Shown here: positions 63,181 to 64,000 of the stretch, one piece after another
Numbering within the stretch: position 1 is the first letter of the stretch
Layout: each line of letters opens with the position of its first letter
Source of the DNA: Azolla caroliniana
Taxonomy: Eukaryota > Polypodiophyta
DNA length: 64,000 nt
Direction of reading: 5' to 3'
Assembly (NCBI GenBank): GCA_043228905.1
Contig: JBHGNT010000006.1
Location: 12,896,001 to 12,960,000 of the forward strand
Position numbers and translations under genes: made by a program
Notes under the pieces: model-generated
What the model saw: only the letters and a program-made list of their open reading frames with translations
Told to the model about the DNA's origin: nothing
The model's database searches: none

Positions 63181-64000
63181 TTGATGCATGCACAAACTTC
63201 TAGAGCAAGAACACGCGGCACCACAATGGCTCACAGACCAATGAACCCTAGGCCACAAAAAGAAGAAAATAGAAGGTTTTCTGCACAGTACAGAAACCAA
63301 TCTTCAACCTTTAACCCTCCTCGCTCTCGTCGATCTCCTCACTCACCTTACTCCCCATCATACCACAAAGCCCACGTTCGCCATAGCCAGCAAACCTCAC
63401 CCACTACCCACGAGTCTCACCCACCTACGATGCCGATCACTATTTCTGCCGCCTTGCGCAAATGGCTCCTCGAAAAGAGACTAGATGGATATATCAAAGT
63501 CACTGAGGCACCTGCTCACCCTGAAGCCCTAGAAATTGCCAGGAAGCTCAATATAGACACGGTCACCAACGCTACCATCCGGAAGAAGCTTAACTTATCA
63601 TAGCTCGGAGAAAAACATTTCAACATCCCTTCTACGGAAACCTTGCAAAAATATTTCGGGGCATATTCGGTGTCCGCCAAAGCATACAGGACGAAGGAAA
63701 TCCCCAGCCCCTTCTTTCAAGAAATAGCCAAGTTTTTGTTGGAGGTAGGATGTGTGCACGTAAATGCCTATGGGATGCCAAAGCAGAAGGCAGGCAGGCA
63801 TCATTGATACCTTCGAAGGGCGCGCGGTCGATTGGGGGATAATTACGGGACCAGCTTTACGGGAAGGTTTGCACACGTATCAGGGCGGCAAAAAGCTAAG
63901 GCCAATCATACAACAGTATCTGACAATACTATTTCCACCCCGAGGTTTGCCCACAGCACAACCCAGCAAACCCATGCCGCCACCACGTTCCGCAAAACGG
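63181..64000 (+). pseudogene. Extra ORF after pol in the Tat-like element
   Basis: Same strand as pol, about 100 bp after the integrase end. 63181-63603 codes for 140 residues: a Pro/Ser/Arg/His-rich N-terminal half, then a compact part (ISAALRKWLLEKRLDGYIKV). After TAG 63601-63603 the same frame continues with coherent text (KYFGAYSVSAKAYRTKEIPS) to about 63800. A one-base shift then opens DTFEGRAVDWGIITGPALRE and beyond to the window end. So one protein of at least about 270 residues seems broken by one stop and one frameshift. I do not recognise the family. It is not an obvious envelope: no signal or membrane segment is seen. Confidence 0.5.

Larger units (their letters stand above)
56285..64000 (+). 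mobile_element. Tat-like Ty3/gypsy element, runs off the window
   Basis: A 5' LTR (about 56285-56726), unusual primer site, gag, zinc knuckle, protease, RT, RNase H, integrase, then an extra ORF after pol. The integrase text (KWGLNFVG, CPIELISDQGSHF, YYPQANGLAESTNKTLQ) is typical of plant Tat/Athila-type elements. It is split by a solo LTR (58135-59337). Many stops, an RT-core deletion and an integrase active-site change show decay. The 3' LTR is outside the window. Confidence 0.85.

Overview
This 64 kb window looks like plant nuclear DNA built almost entirely of LTR retrotransposons. I see no host gene. Land-plant origin is inferred from Ty1/copia elements with initiator-tRNA-Met primer sites, Tat-type and chromodomain Ty3/gypsy elements, and plant-style TATA boxes in the LTRs. 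The mix of a Tcn1-like chromovirus with gypsy elements carrying an Asp-His-Gly protease recalls fungi and early-diverging land plants, but from memory only. I cannot name a species.

Layout. 1-4432: plus-strand chromovirus (Gyp-1), with gag, protease, RT, RNase H, integrase, chromodomain and 3' LTR, all broken. 4433-13313: minus-strand relative (Gyp-2), interrupted by a complete copia element (Cop-1, 6897-12932, TSD GGAAG). 13440-17662: degenerate copia of a second family (Cop-B). 17663-21475: third chromovirus copy (Gyp-3, minus). 21484-23964: another Cop-B fragment. 23965-45479: long chimeric Cop-B element that hosts two complete gypsy elements, Gyp-A (25623-33505) and Gyp-C (35851-43487). 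45959-46649: solo LTR, minus. 46650-50794: minus Cop-2, a sister of Cop-1. 50849-51112: Cop-B LTR fragment. 51422 to about 56265: minus Cop-3, carrying a palindromic MITE (53461-53737) and a solo LTR (52371-53154). About 56285-64000: plus-strand Tat-like element, cut by a solo LTR (58135-59337) and with an extra ORF after pol.

The most interesting system is the Gyp-A/Gyp-C lineage. Its gag-protease ORF ends in a run of five T's at the stop codon. The pol frame lies at -1 and stays open across that stop. A 9-bp stem with a 15-nt loop starts 2 nt after the stop in both elements, which fits programmed -1 frameshifting. The lineage shares a tRNA-Trp-like primer site, and its LTRs carry paired hairpins with a compensatory change and antisense tRNA-like boxes. 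All five 4-bp target duplications I could read (lineage members plus one possible relative) have CG at the centre. Two pairs of insertions hit nearly the same codons of different copia copies.

Only Gyp-A and Gyp-C keep long open pol frames. Gyp-C has LTRs differing at one base, yet its integrase lacks about 119 residues including the HH half of the zinc finger. Every other element is decayed by stops, frameshifts, deletions and internal duplications.
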